Origin: an uncultured Phascolarctobacterium sp.
GTDB lineage: Bacteria > Bacillota > Negativicutes > Acidaminococcales > Acidaminococcaceae
DNA: 64,000 nucleotides
Assembly: GCA_905200645.1 (NCBI GenBank)
Contig: CAJKLD010000006.1
Span: 16,023-80,022, forward strand
Direction of reading: 5' to 3'
Under the pieces are notes generated by a model. The model searched no databases. It was not told the origin of the DNA and saw only the letters and a list, made by a program, of their open reading frames with translations. Positions 52,325 through 60,211 of the stretch are shown one piece after another; the stretch's first letter is position 1; each line of letters begins with the position of its first letter. Made by a program: the position numbers and the translations under genes.

Positions 52325-53980
52325 TTACTCTGCTACGGCGAGCATAGCCGCCAGCACGGCAAAAGCTATCAAGCCCCACCACAGCCATTTAAAGCCTAAG
52401 CCTATTTCCTCGCGCACCGCCTTGCCAAAGGGAGTAGTAACGGTAGCACCCAAAGCACCGTCAGGCTGTATAATTTGCATAATAGGGAAATCAAAAATAC
52501 TTAAACGGGATAATTTGATAAACCACACCAGCGTCAGCGGTACCCAAATGCACCACCAAGCGGCAAGCATAGTATAATCAACCTTTCCCTCCGCTGCCCA
52601 GCCAAAGAACTCCGCCAAAAGCACGGGTAGAATATTCAGCCCTAAGCACAGGCTCATCAGCCGCGTCAGACGGGCGGGACTATAAAAGCTAAGCTTAACG
52701 AAGGTATCCTTGCCGTTAATTTTTTCTACAAACTGCGGTACTAATGTTTCCACAGCTTCTACCTTGTGCAGCGCCAGCTTGTCTCCCTGCTCTCTGACCG
52801 CCTGCACAGCCTGGGATTGCAGATATTTTGTTTTCAGGCGTCTTTTGCTCTCATTGCCAAAGGCCACCAGTAAAACAACAGTCAAAAAGGCTCCCAAAAC
52901 TCCCGCCAAAAGATGAGCGTCACTTGCGCCCAACAGCATGAGCAGGGCATAAAAGGCTGCCGTTGCGCCTAAAGCATAAGCTAAAGGCTCTATATACCAG
53001 GGACGGGTTTTAATTTTTTTATCGACCTTCACGGCAACGCGCCCCGTTTGACCGTTAATAGCCAGCTTCAACCCCTGCCCCTGCCACACATAAGCGGGCA
53101 AAAGCGCGCTGAGCGACCAGGGCTCGCCTTTAAAGCCGGAAAATACGTCTAAGCCTGTTGTTTGCAGAGTTTTTTCAATTGTCGGCAGATACGCCTCCTG
53201 AATTTCCTCCAGCGTGCGTTTTTCCAAGGCCTTCGCCGGTAAATCCTGCAGCTTGGCTCTTTGTCCTGCCAAAAAGCCGTATTCAAAGGCCTGCGCCTTA
53301 GTCCAATCAAAGGGCTCCATAGCGTTGAGCACCGCATTATCCATTTGCTTGGAAGCATTAACCGCTACGTTCTCCACATAACCCTCACAGCTATATTTTC
53401 TATGGCTGCCGTCGCGGAAAATCTTGCAGCTTACCGAGCCTTGCACCACCTGATACGGAAGATAATAGGCGGCTAATTTTTTGCAATGCTGCCTGATAAT
53501 CGCTGCCTCTTTTTTATCCTTATTTTCCGCCAGCCATTTATCCAGCTGCTGCCTGGCTTCCTCCCCCGTAATATAAAAGGGAATAAGCAGCTCGGGGAAA
53601 AATTCCTGTTGGTTAAATTCCCTGCGTACCAGCTTACCGCCGCAAAAATCACATTTGGCCGTCGCTTCCCCTGCCGGCAGAATTACTTCGGCGCCGCAGT
53701 TGTCGCAGCAGACGCTTTCTTTAGGCAGCGCCGCCAAGCCTTCCGCCTGCATCAGCTTATGCCCTTGCCGACTGCGCCACTGCTTAACAAACTCTAAAGA
53801 CGTATTGACATCCGTAGACGCGCCGCAGTTGGGGCAATGGTAATTTTGGTGAATAATATCAAATTCCGCCGGAGCGCCGCAGCTTTGGCAGGCAATATAC
53901 AAAGGAGACCCTGCCACCTTCTGCTCACGACCGGCATTGCGTATCTGTTGGCGTAATTCCGTGAATTTGCTCGCTTCCAT
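52325..53980 (-). CDS. Larger YdjG-like zinc-ribbon membrane protein
   Basis: 551 residues, distant paralog of the two YdjG-like proteins. N-terminal zinc ribbons CQSCGAPA/CPNCG and CDNCGAEV/CDFCGG, then the shared central region (FFPELLIPFYITGEEARQQL, YVENVAVNASKQMD, AMEPFDW, NGQTGRVAVKVDK), then five or so membrane helices in two groups separated by a soluble stretch. No TPM partner is adjacent. It follows the DUF6935-like exported gene by 18 nt and belongs to the box D operon. A role in envelope maintenance is inferred from the paralogs. Confidence 0.74.
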   Translation of the reverse strand: MEASKFTELRQQIRNAGREQKVAGSPLYIACQSCGAPAEFDIIHQNYHCPNCGASTDVNTSLEFVKQWRSRQGHKLMQAEGLAALPKESVCCDNCGAEVILPAGEATAKCDFCGGKLVRREFNQQEFFPELLIPFYITGEEARQQLDKWLAENKDKKEAAIIRQHCKKLAAYYLPYQVVQGSVSCKIFRDGSHRKYSCEGYVENVAVNASKQMDNAVLNAMEPFDWTKAQAFEYGFLAGQRAKLQDLPAKALEKRTLEEIQEAYLPTIEKTLQTTGLDVFSGFKGEPWSLSALLPAYVWQGQGLKLAINGQTGRVAVKVDKKIKTRPWYIEPLAYALGATAAFYALLMLLGASDAHLLAGVLGAFLTVVLLVAFGNESKRRLKTKYLQSQAVQAVREQGDKLALHKVEAVETLVPQFVEKINGKDTFVKLSFYSPARLTRLMSLCLGLNILPVLLAEFFGWAAEGKVDYTMLAAWWCIWVPLTLVWFIKLSRLSIFDFPIMQIIQPDGALGATVTTPFGKAVREEIGLGFKWLWWGLIAFAVLAAMLAVAE

Positions 53981-53998
53981 AGTGTTGCTCCTTAAACG

Positions 53999-54661
53999 TT
54001 ATGCCCAAGGATCCTGGGACTTAGGCACTCTAATGCCCGTCAACAGCGCTTTGTAATCCCACAGGAACCATTCGCCGGTGGACTCCTTTTTCCTCAAGGT
54101 AAGCGGACGCGGACTGTCTGCGCCGCCGCTGACAAGCAAAAAGCGGGCGTAGCCGTTTTGCTGGAAGGTATAATTATTGGTCTGCACCTCCACCTTATAA
54201 GGCTTGTCAGGAGTGTAATCATTATTCGGCGTAGCGCCCTTAAAATAAGAACGCATCAAATAAGCTCTGTCGCGAAAACGGTCTTGAATAAATTGTTGGT
54301 CTGCGCCATTTAGCGGACGCGGGCCTAACAAAACATTCAGCATAGCATAGGAATCGCTTGGACTGGTTTCATAGCGCGCCAAAGCGGCAACAGCCAAAGC
54401 GGCGACCTTTTGGGCATCCGTGCCTACCGCTACATCATTGGCGGTTTGCGGCAGGCTCTGCAAGACAACGGTTTTATTCGAAGCCTTGTCCACCGCCTGC
54501 TTGGCAATTCTGTCAAGAATGTTTCTGTTGGAAGTAGAAGTTCTGTTATAGCTTCTGTTACCTATATTACCAATGTTACCTAAATTGACGGCTTCGGCAA
54601 TGGGCATTTGCACAGCCAGCACGGCAGCAAGCGCAGTTAAAAGTAAAAGCTTCTTTTTCAT
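53999..54661 (-). CDS. Exported DUF6935-like protein
   Basis: 220 residues: signal peptide (to about AEA), a low-complexity Asn/Gly/Ser stretch (NLGNIGNIGNRSYNR), then the same 155-residue domain as the cytoplasmic paralog at 50915-51400, ending SQDPWA. It lies 56 nt after the nucleoside hydrolase gene and 18 nt before the YdjG-like gene. Function unknown. Confidence 0.72.
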   Translation of the reverse strand: MKKKLLLLTALAAVLAVQMPIAEAVNLGNIGNIGNRSYNRTSTSNRNILDRIAKQAVDKASNKTVVLQSLPQTANDVAVGTDAQKVAALAVAALARYETSPSDSYAMLNVLLGPRPLNGADQQFIQDRFRDRAYLMRSYFKGATPNNDYTPDKPYKVEVQTNNYTFQQNGYARFLLVSGGADSPRPLTLRKKESTGEWFLWDYKALLTGIRVPKSQDPWA

Positions 54662-54717
54662 GATAATATTCCTTTTTTAAAATCATCAAATTTTTTGCAG
54701 GCTGCATAAGCAGAAGT

Positions 54718-55821
54718 TTACAGCTCATTGCACAGATTATAAAGCATTTGCCAAATTTTCTTTTCGTTGACCGTAAGAATAATGCGCGCCGCTTGAGTTC
54801 CCTCCGGACCTGCGCCTTTGTAAGCCATGGTCGTTCCGTAAGCGGGGCCATATTGGTCAATTACGTCTACAGGATAAGTAACCTCTTCCTCTATAACGGT
54901 GGGGTCAATGGCAATAGCGGCTGCCAGCACATCCCAAACGTAATTGTCGTCGGGAAGCTGCTTGTTTTCAAACAGCGGCGTCATCCAATGATTTTTCAGT
55001 AAGCTTGCAAAAATTGGGTTAGTCATCATTTTTTTAATTTTTTGGTAGCGCGAAATCGTAATATGAATTTTTTCACAAGCATCTAAGGGAACGATAACCT
55101 GTTCGCCAAAGGGCGCGCGGAAAGCCGCTTTTTCGGCCTCGGGGTCAATCCAAACGTTAAATTCCGCATAAGGCATTACGTTGCCTTGCTGGAAGAAGTT
55201 ACCGCCCATATAAATAACGCGCTTTACCAACGGAGCAATGTCGGGAGCTTTCTGCACGGCCGCCGCCAAATTGGCGCCGCTGCCGATTGTAACGATGGTA
55301 ATCTCGTGAGGACGTTTACGAACCGCGTCAATAATAAAGTCTGGAGCGCTCATTGCCTGCGGAGCATATTTAGGTTCTTCACCGTAATTATTTTTATAGG
55401 CCTCCTGCCAGGATGCAGGCTGCGGATAACCGGCTGCGCCCATGTGGCTGTCCTTGCCGCGTCCCCAAAGCCTTGTTTCTTCTGCCATAGAGGCAAAGCG
55501 TTCGCTGCGTATAGGCTTGTTGACTCCCATGTACACGGGAACGTCAGCGGCGCCAATGCCTTCTAACTGACGCAGCGCGCTGGCAGTACCGGTTTCTACC
55601 CAAGTGTTGCCCAACACAACGGTTACGCCCACAAGATTTGTCTGCGGCGCTTTTGCCAGCATCAGCATTGCCGCGCCGTCGTCCAACCAGTCCACCATAT
55701 CCGCGTCTAAAATTACCGGTGCGGCAGCTTCCTTACCGACTTGCGCGTGAGCTGCCACCGCAGAGCACATTACGCTGAGAGCGGCTAAGCCTGTTATTAA
55801 AAGTTTTTTCCATTTTTTCAT
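54718..55821 (-). CDS. Exported nucleoside hydrolase (IUNH family)
   Basis: 367 residues with an N-terminal signal peptide (cleavage near AHAQ), unusual for a mostly cytoplasmic family. Calcium-site features: DADMVDWLDDGAAMLML near residue 40 (variant of DTDxxxDD) and AEFNVWIDPEAEKAAF. The TIGSGANLAAAV and YMGGNFF segments fit. It would split extracellular nucleosides into base and ribose after 5'-nucleotidase action. It is the first gene of an operon from box D with an AAGGAGG site. The first Asp of the usual motif is kept, so activity is likely. Confidence 0.88.
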   Translation of the reverse strand: MKKWKKLLITGLAALSVMCSAVAAHAQVGKEAAAPVILDADMVDWLDDGAAMLMLAKAPQTNLVGVTVVLGNTWVETGTASALRQLEGIGAADVPVYMGVNKPIRSERFASMAEETRLWGRGKDSHMGAAGYPQPASWQEAYKNNYGEEPKYAPQAMSAPDFIIDAVRKRPHEITIVTIGSGANLAAAVQKAPDIAPLVKRVIYMGGNFFQQGNVMPYAEFNVWIDPEAEKAAFRAPFGEQVIVPLDACEKIHITISRYQKIKKMMTNPIFASLLKNHWMTPLFENKQLPDDNYVWDVLAAAIAIDPTVIEEEVTYPVDVIDQYGPAYGTTMAYKGAGPEGTQAARIILTVNEKKIWQMLYNLCNEL

Positions 55822-55856
55822 TACAACTACCTCCTTATTCTATGTTTCCTGACTAC

Positions 55857-55913
55857 AATATAACAAAAACTTTGTCGGAACGCCCCACCCCGACGGCGTT
55901 ATTTTGGGTGGGA
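55857..55913. promoter_or_regulatory. G-rich inverted box D with N20-spaced promoter
   Basis: CCCCACCC (55883-55890) and GGGTGGGA (55906-55913), 23 bp start to start. Minus strand: GGGTGGGG, 20 nt, TATATT (55862-55857), about 30 nt leader to the nucleoside hydrolase ATG. On the plus strand no -10 is at the 20-nt position. Confidence 0.7.
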
Positions 55914-55952
55914 AATGCCAAATAATCAGCTTCGGATAAGGCTTTTGCCTAT

Positions 55953-56008
55953 TCTCACCCTAATTTTTCTTTTAGGGTGGGGCTTTTACGGTAAATTGCT
56001 GTTATAAT
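55953..56008. promoter_or_regulatory. G-rich inverted box E with N20-spaced promoter
   Basis: TCTCACCC (55953-55960) and GGGTGGGG (55975-55982), 22 bp start to start. Plus strand: box, 20 nt, TATAAT (56003-56008), about 100 nt leader to the L,D-transpeptidase ATG. No -35 hexamer. Confidence 0.7.
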
Positions 56009-56113
56009 TATGCTGGCAGAGGTTAGCCGCATATTCTGTTATCAGCAAAGCAAGCCTCTGTCAGAGGCTATTAGTAAAAATTTTTCAGCCACAATCTTTC
56101 CGGAGGTGTAATA

Positions 56114-56722
56114 ATGAAAACAAGATCTAAATTATTTTTGGTACAGCTAGCGGTGTTTTTCTTGTGCAGCATGTTTCTGCCAATAGCGGAAGCAACTGCT
56201 CCGGCAGCGTCGCTTTTTGGCAGCGCCAAATATCTTATTCATGTACATAAATCAAGCTATCGTCTCGACGTTTATCAGCAAGGCTTGGAAGAAGCTATTT
56301 GCAGCTTTCCCATAGCCGTCGGCAAAAATCCCGGCGACAAGCAGCGCGAGGGAGATAATAAAACGCCTACCTCCTGGGGCAACGCGGCCGCTATTCCTGT
56401 TCGTTACGAGGGAGCAGGAATAGGCGTACCCTCGGCGCAGGCTCCCTTTCGCGTAGAGGAAGTGTGTCCCGCTCATTACTGGACCCACGATTTTGGCGAC
56501 GGCAAGGGCGTTATTGAGGGAGCCTACGGTCCTTGGTTTTTGTCGCTGGATACAGGCTGGGTTGGTATCGGTATTCACGGCACGCATGATCCCGCTTCTA
56601 TAGGCACCATGGCCTCCGAAGGCTGCATCCGCTTGCGCAACGAGGATATCCGGCAGCTCAAGGAAATTATTTGCAGCGATAACGGCGGTCTTGGCACCGG
56701 CGTTATCATCACGGAAGCGTAA
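56114..56722 (+). CDS. Exported L,D-transpeptidase (YkuD domain)
   Basis: 202 residues: signal peptide (to about AEAT), then a YkuD domain from YLIHVHKSSYRLDVY, with GKNPGDKQREGDNKTPTSW and the catalytic region GIHGTHDPASIG...SEGCIRLRNED carrying the essential Cys and upstream His. These enzymes make 3-3 peptidoglycan cross-links or attach proteins to peptidoglycan. GGAGG site. It is driven by box E, linking it to the exported programme. Likely monocistronic. Confidence 0.92.
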   Translation: MKTRSKLFLVQLAVFFLCSMFLPIAEATAPAASLFGSAKYLIHVHKSSYRLDVYQQGLEEAICSFPIAVGKNPGDKQREGDNKTPTSWGNAAAIPVRYEGAGIGVPSAQAPFRVEEVCPAHYWTHDFGDGKGVIEGAYGPWFLSLDTGWVGIGIHGTHDPASIGTMASEGCIRLRNEDIRQLKEIICSDNGGLGTGVIITEA

Positions 56723-56784
56723 AGGTATAAGGTACAACCGTAAATTATACGATTGTGAATGACAACAGCATAAATTAAAGCACA

Positions 56785-56853
56785 AAAAAATTCCTCCAAT
56801 CCTTTTATAATGCAGCTGGCGAACTACATTATTCAACATTGGAGGAATTTTTC
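56785..56853. terminator. Long palindromic terminator-like element
   Basis: A perfect 15-bp pair AAAAATTCCTCCAAT/ATTGGAGGAATTTTT (56786-56800, 56838-56852) encloses a 37-nt loop that itself has ATAATG/CATTAT arms. A on one side and T on the other allow termination in both directions. It lies between the transpeptidase gene and a decayed gene. Confidence 0.65.
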
Positions 56854-56862
56854 TTTTAGTTT

Positions 56863-57190
56863 TTACATTAATCTTGATACTGCGGATTTACTTAAACCAA
56901 GCTGCTCAGCTATCTCTCTAACACTTATTTCCGAGTTATTTACCAAAACAGCTAACAATTTATTTTCTTCTGCTACCTTAGTTTGTCCCGCAGTTTGTCC
57001 CGATATTGTTTCTGCTACCCTAGTCTGTCCCGCGTTTTGTCCCGTTTTCTGTTTGCGATAAATAGTAACGCGCAGTTCTGTTTCTCCACCTAAAATTTCC
57101 ACTATCAAAAATTGCTATCTAAATATTGCCATTATCCAAATAACTACGATGTGCTGCTGCATTAATAATCAATTCACGAACAGCAACAGG
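56863..57190 (-). pseudogene. Remnant of an AlbA_2/ATP-binding regulator (RecG-like C-terminus)
   Basis: On the minus strand from 57190 the translation reads PVAVRELIINAAAHRSY, LDNGNI, then a stop, IAIFDS, and a frame change into ELRVTIYRKQKTG. This is the HATPase-like end of Schlafen/AlbA_2-type transcriptional regulators. The last 80 residues hold two tandem GQ-AGQT-VAE units and a helix-turn-helix (SVREIAEQLGLSKSAVSRLM). The N-terminal part is gone. It is a broken, decaying gene. Confidence 0.7.
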
Positions 57191-57548
57191 ATACTATTAA
57201 CCGCAGTCAAGGAAGCTAAAAACTAAACAATAAATTTAATAAAGTATTTTTTACGCACAGCTAAAAGCCTTTTATATCACCTACATAGCAGGTGGTTTCT
57301 TTTTGACAAAAAAACGCGGCTCCGAAGAAACTACGTTCATTTCTTTGAACTACAAAAAGTAATCTAAACATAGAAAAGCCACCCCTACATCCTTTGGCAG
57401 GTATTTGGGTGACTCTCTACCTTTTATACTTTGGCAACCCACCTTGTGGGCGGTTGTCTTTCTATTTATAATATACCACATCTGCCATGTTTACGCAGGC
57501 AACAACACTCACCGCTGCCTTTTACGCAGCGTTTTTTTTGTTCGGCCC
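57191..57548. other. Gene-free stretch with small hairpins
   Basis: No convincing gene. It contains CACCT/AGGTG followed by T-rich sequence (57278-57305), terminator-like on the plus strand, and a small CAACC/GGTTG hairpin near 57435-57455. It is probably debris beside the pseudogene and the terminator region for the XRE gene. Confidence 0.45.
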
Positions 57549-57938
57549 CTATTTCGTCTTGAGCTTGTGCACGCGCAGCTTCTGCTCCCCGTAAAAGGCA
57601 ATTCTGTCCTTAGGTCCGTCGTTTCTTAACAGCATTAAAAAATTTTCCAGCAGCTTTTGCATAATCGCTTCCGTATCAATATTTTGCAGGCTGACCATAT
57701 CGCTGCCATAACGCGACTTAATCAGCATATAAAAGGCATAAATCCCGATAACCCTTTCCATCTCCATAAAAGTATCCAGCGAAATCTCATGCTTGCCCCG
57801 CTCCAAATTGCTAACCGTCCAAGTAGACAAGGTGCACTTTTGGGCAAATTCCTTCTGCGTCATTCTGTTGTCAAATCTCCATAAAGCAACCTCTTTACCA
57901 AAGCTATACCAAAAATCCTTGTTTGCAACACATTTCAT
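57549..57938 (-). CDS. XRE-family helix-turn-helix regulator
   Basis: 129 residues. The N-terminal half carries an XRE DNA-binding domain (MTQKEFAQKCTLSTWTVSNLERGKHEISLDTFM). The C-terminal half is helical, without a recognised sensor, probably for dimerisation. It is divergent from the sigma-factor gene across about 210 nt and could control it. The ribosome site is weak. Confidence 0.8.
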   Translation of the reverse strand: MKCVANKDFWYSFGKEVALWRFDNRMTQKEFAQKCTLSTWTVSNLERGKHEISLDTFMEMERVIGIYAFYMLIKSRYGSDMVSLQNIDTEAIMQKLLENFLMLLRNDGPKDRIAFYGEQKLRVHKLKTK

Positions 57939-58152
57939 AACAATTTCGCCAGTCTTTCTTTAACCGCAAGCTTATTCCTACGTGACAAAAGCACTAATAA
58001 GCGTTATCGCCTATATTATAATGCAACATAGCTCTATTTACAAGCAATTATAAATTTTAAGAGTTATTATGTATGCGTCGACAAGTAAGACGGGCCCGTC
58101 ATTTTTAGGCACCGGTGGTGCAAGCCATCCGTGCACGAAAGGACGGAAAAAC

Positions 58153-58830
58153 ATGCAAACCAACAAACAACTCACCTCATTCACCGCCATTGAATTAAAA
58201 AATCTTGTGGAAGTAGCGCAGCGCCTTGACGAGCACGCCATTAACACACTGTGCGCAGCTTTTAAGCCTTTAATTATCGCTGAATCCCACAAAAGCCACA
58301 TTATTGCCCAATTAGGCGACGACAGCGAAAACATCGCCTGGGAAATTTTTCTGACTTCCATCCAATGCTATCACGGCAATAAGTATCGCCTGCTGCCGGG
58401 GCTTCTCCAAAAACAGCTGCATTTTGAACTAATGCACAAGGCTTATCCACGCAGCAGCACGCCCACAGTAATTATGCCGCTGGAGGATTTGGAAGCAGGC
58501 AGCGCTGCCGGCGACGCATACAGCAAAAATAATATTAACGACCTGTTGGACAAAGAATTTTTTGCCGATATTTTGCGATGCCTTACCAAAAAGCAAAGAG
58601 ATATTATCGACGCCTTATACAGGCACCAAATGTCTCTGACGGAATATTGCAGCGAGCAGAGCATTACCTATACGGCGGCCTATTATTTAGAAAAACGTGC
58701 TTTAAGAACGCTTAGGAAGCTGATGACTATGGATGTATTTACTAACGTAAATACGCAGATTGGAGGGAGGGCAAGAAGAAAGGTGAGAGAAAAAATTCTA
58801 AAAAGAGACGGAAAGAAGAAGTTACCCTAA
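58153..58830 (+). CDS. Sigma-70-like factor of the YvrJ-cluster type
   Basis: 225 residues from ATG 58153 (AAGGAC site; the frame from 58069 has no good site). Region 2-like helices (AWEIFLTSIQCYHGNKYRLLPG, about 60-85) and a region 4-like segment (LTKKQRDIIDALY, EYCSEQSITYTAAYYLEKRALRTLRKL) point to a divergent sigma factor like those of phage/bacteriocin systems (UviA/SigO type). The C-terminus is very basic. No anti-sigma factor is adjacent. It precedes a wall amidase and three small proteins and probably turns them on. Conservation in regions 2 and 4 is modest, so a plain regulator is possible. Confidence 0.7.
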   Translation: MQTNKQLTSFTAIELKNLVEVAQRLDEHAINTLCAAFKPLIIAESHKSHIIAQLGDDSENIAWEIFLTSIQCYHGNKYRLLPGLLQKQLHFELMHKAYPRSSTPTVIMPLEDLEAGSAAGDAYSKNNINDLLDKEFFADILRCLTKKQRDIIDALYRHQMSLTEYCSEQSITYTAAYYLEKRALRTLRKLMTMDVFTNVNTQIGGRARRKVREKILKRDGKKKLP

Positions 58831-58929
58831 TAATGGCAATTTTGCTCGTAATTCTTAACATTTTCAGCAAAAATTTTTATAAAAATATTTTTCCGGTGAT
58901 GTTAAGAAAACAGGCCTTTTCTGCCATTA
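58831..58929. repeat. 99-bp symmetrical inverted repeat after the sigma-like gene
   Basis: TAATGGCA-N13-TTCTTAACAT on the left mirrors ATGTTAAGAA-N13-TGCCATTA on the right, around a 37-nt AT-rich centre. It begins right behind the sigma-like stop. It may be a regulatory hairpin, an operator, or a small mobile element. The region up to the amidase start (59038) has no further gene. Confidence 0.6.
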
Positions 58930-59038
58930 CTAAAGCGAGAGGGTAAAAATCAAAAAGCAAAAGCGCCGCACCCTCTTCCCTGCCGACGCACACCGGTTAA
59001 ACGTCAGGCAGAGCAGCGCGGCAGAAAGGAAATCAGCC

Positions 59039-59659
59039 ATGCAGATAAATAATCCCCCCGGCATTACCTCCCAGGAGCTGCTAATGCTGGCGCAGAACAC
59101 CGCAGGCAGTATTCATCATCTGTACCTGCACTGGACGGCAGGCCGCTATCACCAATTTTTTGATGATTATCATCTGAATATTGATGCGGACGGACAGGTA
59201 TACAAAACCTGCTCCACCCTTAACCAGCTCAAGCCCCACACCTACAAGCGCAACAGCGGTGCGGTAGGTATCGCCCTCTGCTGCGCGTTGGATGCCGGCT
59301 GGTCAGGCGCTAAGCCTAATTTCGGCACTATGCCACCCACCGCCAGACAGCTGCGCTCCCTAGCCTGGGTCATAGCTATTTTGTGCGTAGGGCTTGGCCT
59401 TGCCATCAGCAGCGAAACCGTCATGACCCACGGCGAAGCAGCCTACCGCGACGGCTACGGCCCCGGCAGCAGCGACCCGGATACCCGCTGGGATTTATTC
59501 TGGCTGCCGGACGAACAGGGAAGCCTTCGTCAAGGCGGCGTGTACCTGCGGGAGCTTGCCCAAAGGTACCGCACCAGGCTTGCCTCCGCAGAGCGCAGCG
59601 GCGCAGCTTCCGCTCCCCAAGACGCGCCTGCCTTACAGGTGCCGCTGTTTTGGGAATAA
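59039..59659 (+). CDS. N-acetylmuramoyl-L-alanine amidase (PGRP/amidase_2 type)
   Basis: 206 residues. An amidase_2/PGRP fold: HHLYLHWTAGRYHQFFDDYH with the first metal His, YKTCSTLNQLKPHTYKRN, AVGIALCC, and TVMTHGEAAYRDGYGPGSSDPDTRWDLFWL with the second His and the DPDTRWDL end motif. It cleaves the bond between muramic acid and the stem peptide. There is no signal peptide, as in phage endolysins that need a holin. AAAGGAA site. Following genes code for small DUF1659, DUF2922 and YvrJ proteins. Confidence 0.85.
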   Translation: MQINNPPGITSQELLMLAQNTAGSIHHLYLHWTAGRYHQFFDDYHLNIDADGQVYKTCSTLNQLKPHTYKRNSGAVGIALCCALDAGWSGAKPNFGTMPPTARQLRSLAWVIAILCVGLGLAISSETVMTHGEAAYRDGYGPGSSDPDTRWDLFWLPDEQGSLRQGGVYLRELAQRYRTRLASAERSGAASAPQDAPALQVPLFWE

Positions 59660-59684
59660 GCAGATTTGAAAGGAGTTATGAACA

Positions 59685-59912
59685 ATGGCAATTGAAAAAA
59701 CTATGGTAAAACGCGCACTGAACATTTATGTAAAGGACGGTGTAAATGCAGATGGCAGCGACAAACTCAAACCCCGCACCTACAACAAGGTCAAAGAAAG
59801 CGCAGCTGAAGCAGATATTCTGGCGGTTGCTAATGGACTTGGCAGCCTTATGGCTAAAGAAGTAGGCGAAATCGCCGTTACGGAAAAATCTGTTTTGACC
59901 GAATCCATCTAA
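59685..59912 (+). CDS. DUF1659 small protein
   Basis: 75 residues beginning MAIEKTMVKRALNIYVKDG and ending with EVGEIAVTEKSVLTESI; this matches the DUF1659 family, small proteins commonly encoded beside DUF2922 and YvrJ in Firmicutes. Role unknown. It follows the amidase gene by 25 nt with an AAAGGAG site. Confidence 0.75.
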   Translation: MAIEKTMVKRALNIYVKDGVNADGSDKLKPRTYNKVKESAAEADILAVANGLGSLMAKEVGEIAVTEKSVLTESI

Positions 59913-59943
59913 CTTTTATTAAAGCTCAAGGAGGAATACTATT

Positions 59944-60150
59944 ATGGAACTGCAATTAGTCTTTAAGACTGCTCAAGACAAAAAGAAAATCTTTACCGTC
60001 GCCGACCCCCGCGAGGACGTCACCTTGGAGGAAGCTACCGCTGTCATGCAGCTGCTGATTGACAAAAACATCTTCGACAGCTCTTATGGCGATTTGACCG
60101 AAATCGTAGAGGCGCGCAAGCACACCTGCGAATACACCGTGCTGCTGTAA
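59944..60150 (+). CDS. DUF2922 small protein
   Basis: 68 residues. MELQLVFKTAQDKKKIFTVADP and VMQLLIDKNIF match DUF2922, the usual neighbour of DUF1659. Role unknown. AAGGAGG site. A stem-loop separates it from the YvrJ gene. Confidence 0.78.
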   Translation: MELQLVFKTAQDKKKIFTVADPREDVTLEEATAVMQLLIDKNIFDSSYGDLTEIVEARKHTCEYTVLL

Positions 60151-60161
60151 CAGCAAAATGC

Positions 60162-60189
60162 AAGGCTCTCTGCTGTAGCAGAGAGCCTT
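60162..60189. other. Intercistronic stem-loop
   Basis: AAGGCTCTCTGC/GCAGAGAGCCTT with a four-base loop, 12-bp perfect stem, not followed by a T run. It may be an RNA processing or stabilising element or a weak terminator between the DUF2922 and YvrJ genes. Confidence 0.6.
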
Positions 60190-60211
60190 AATTAACGAAA
60201 GGATGATAGCT

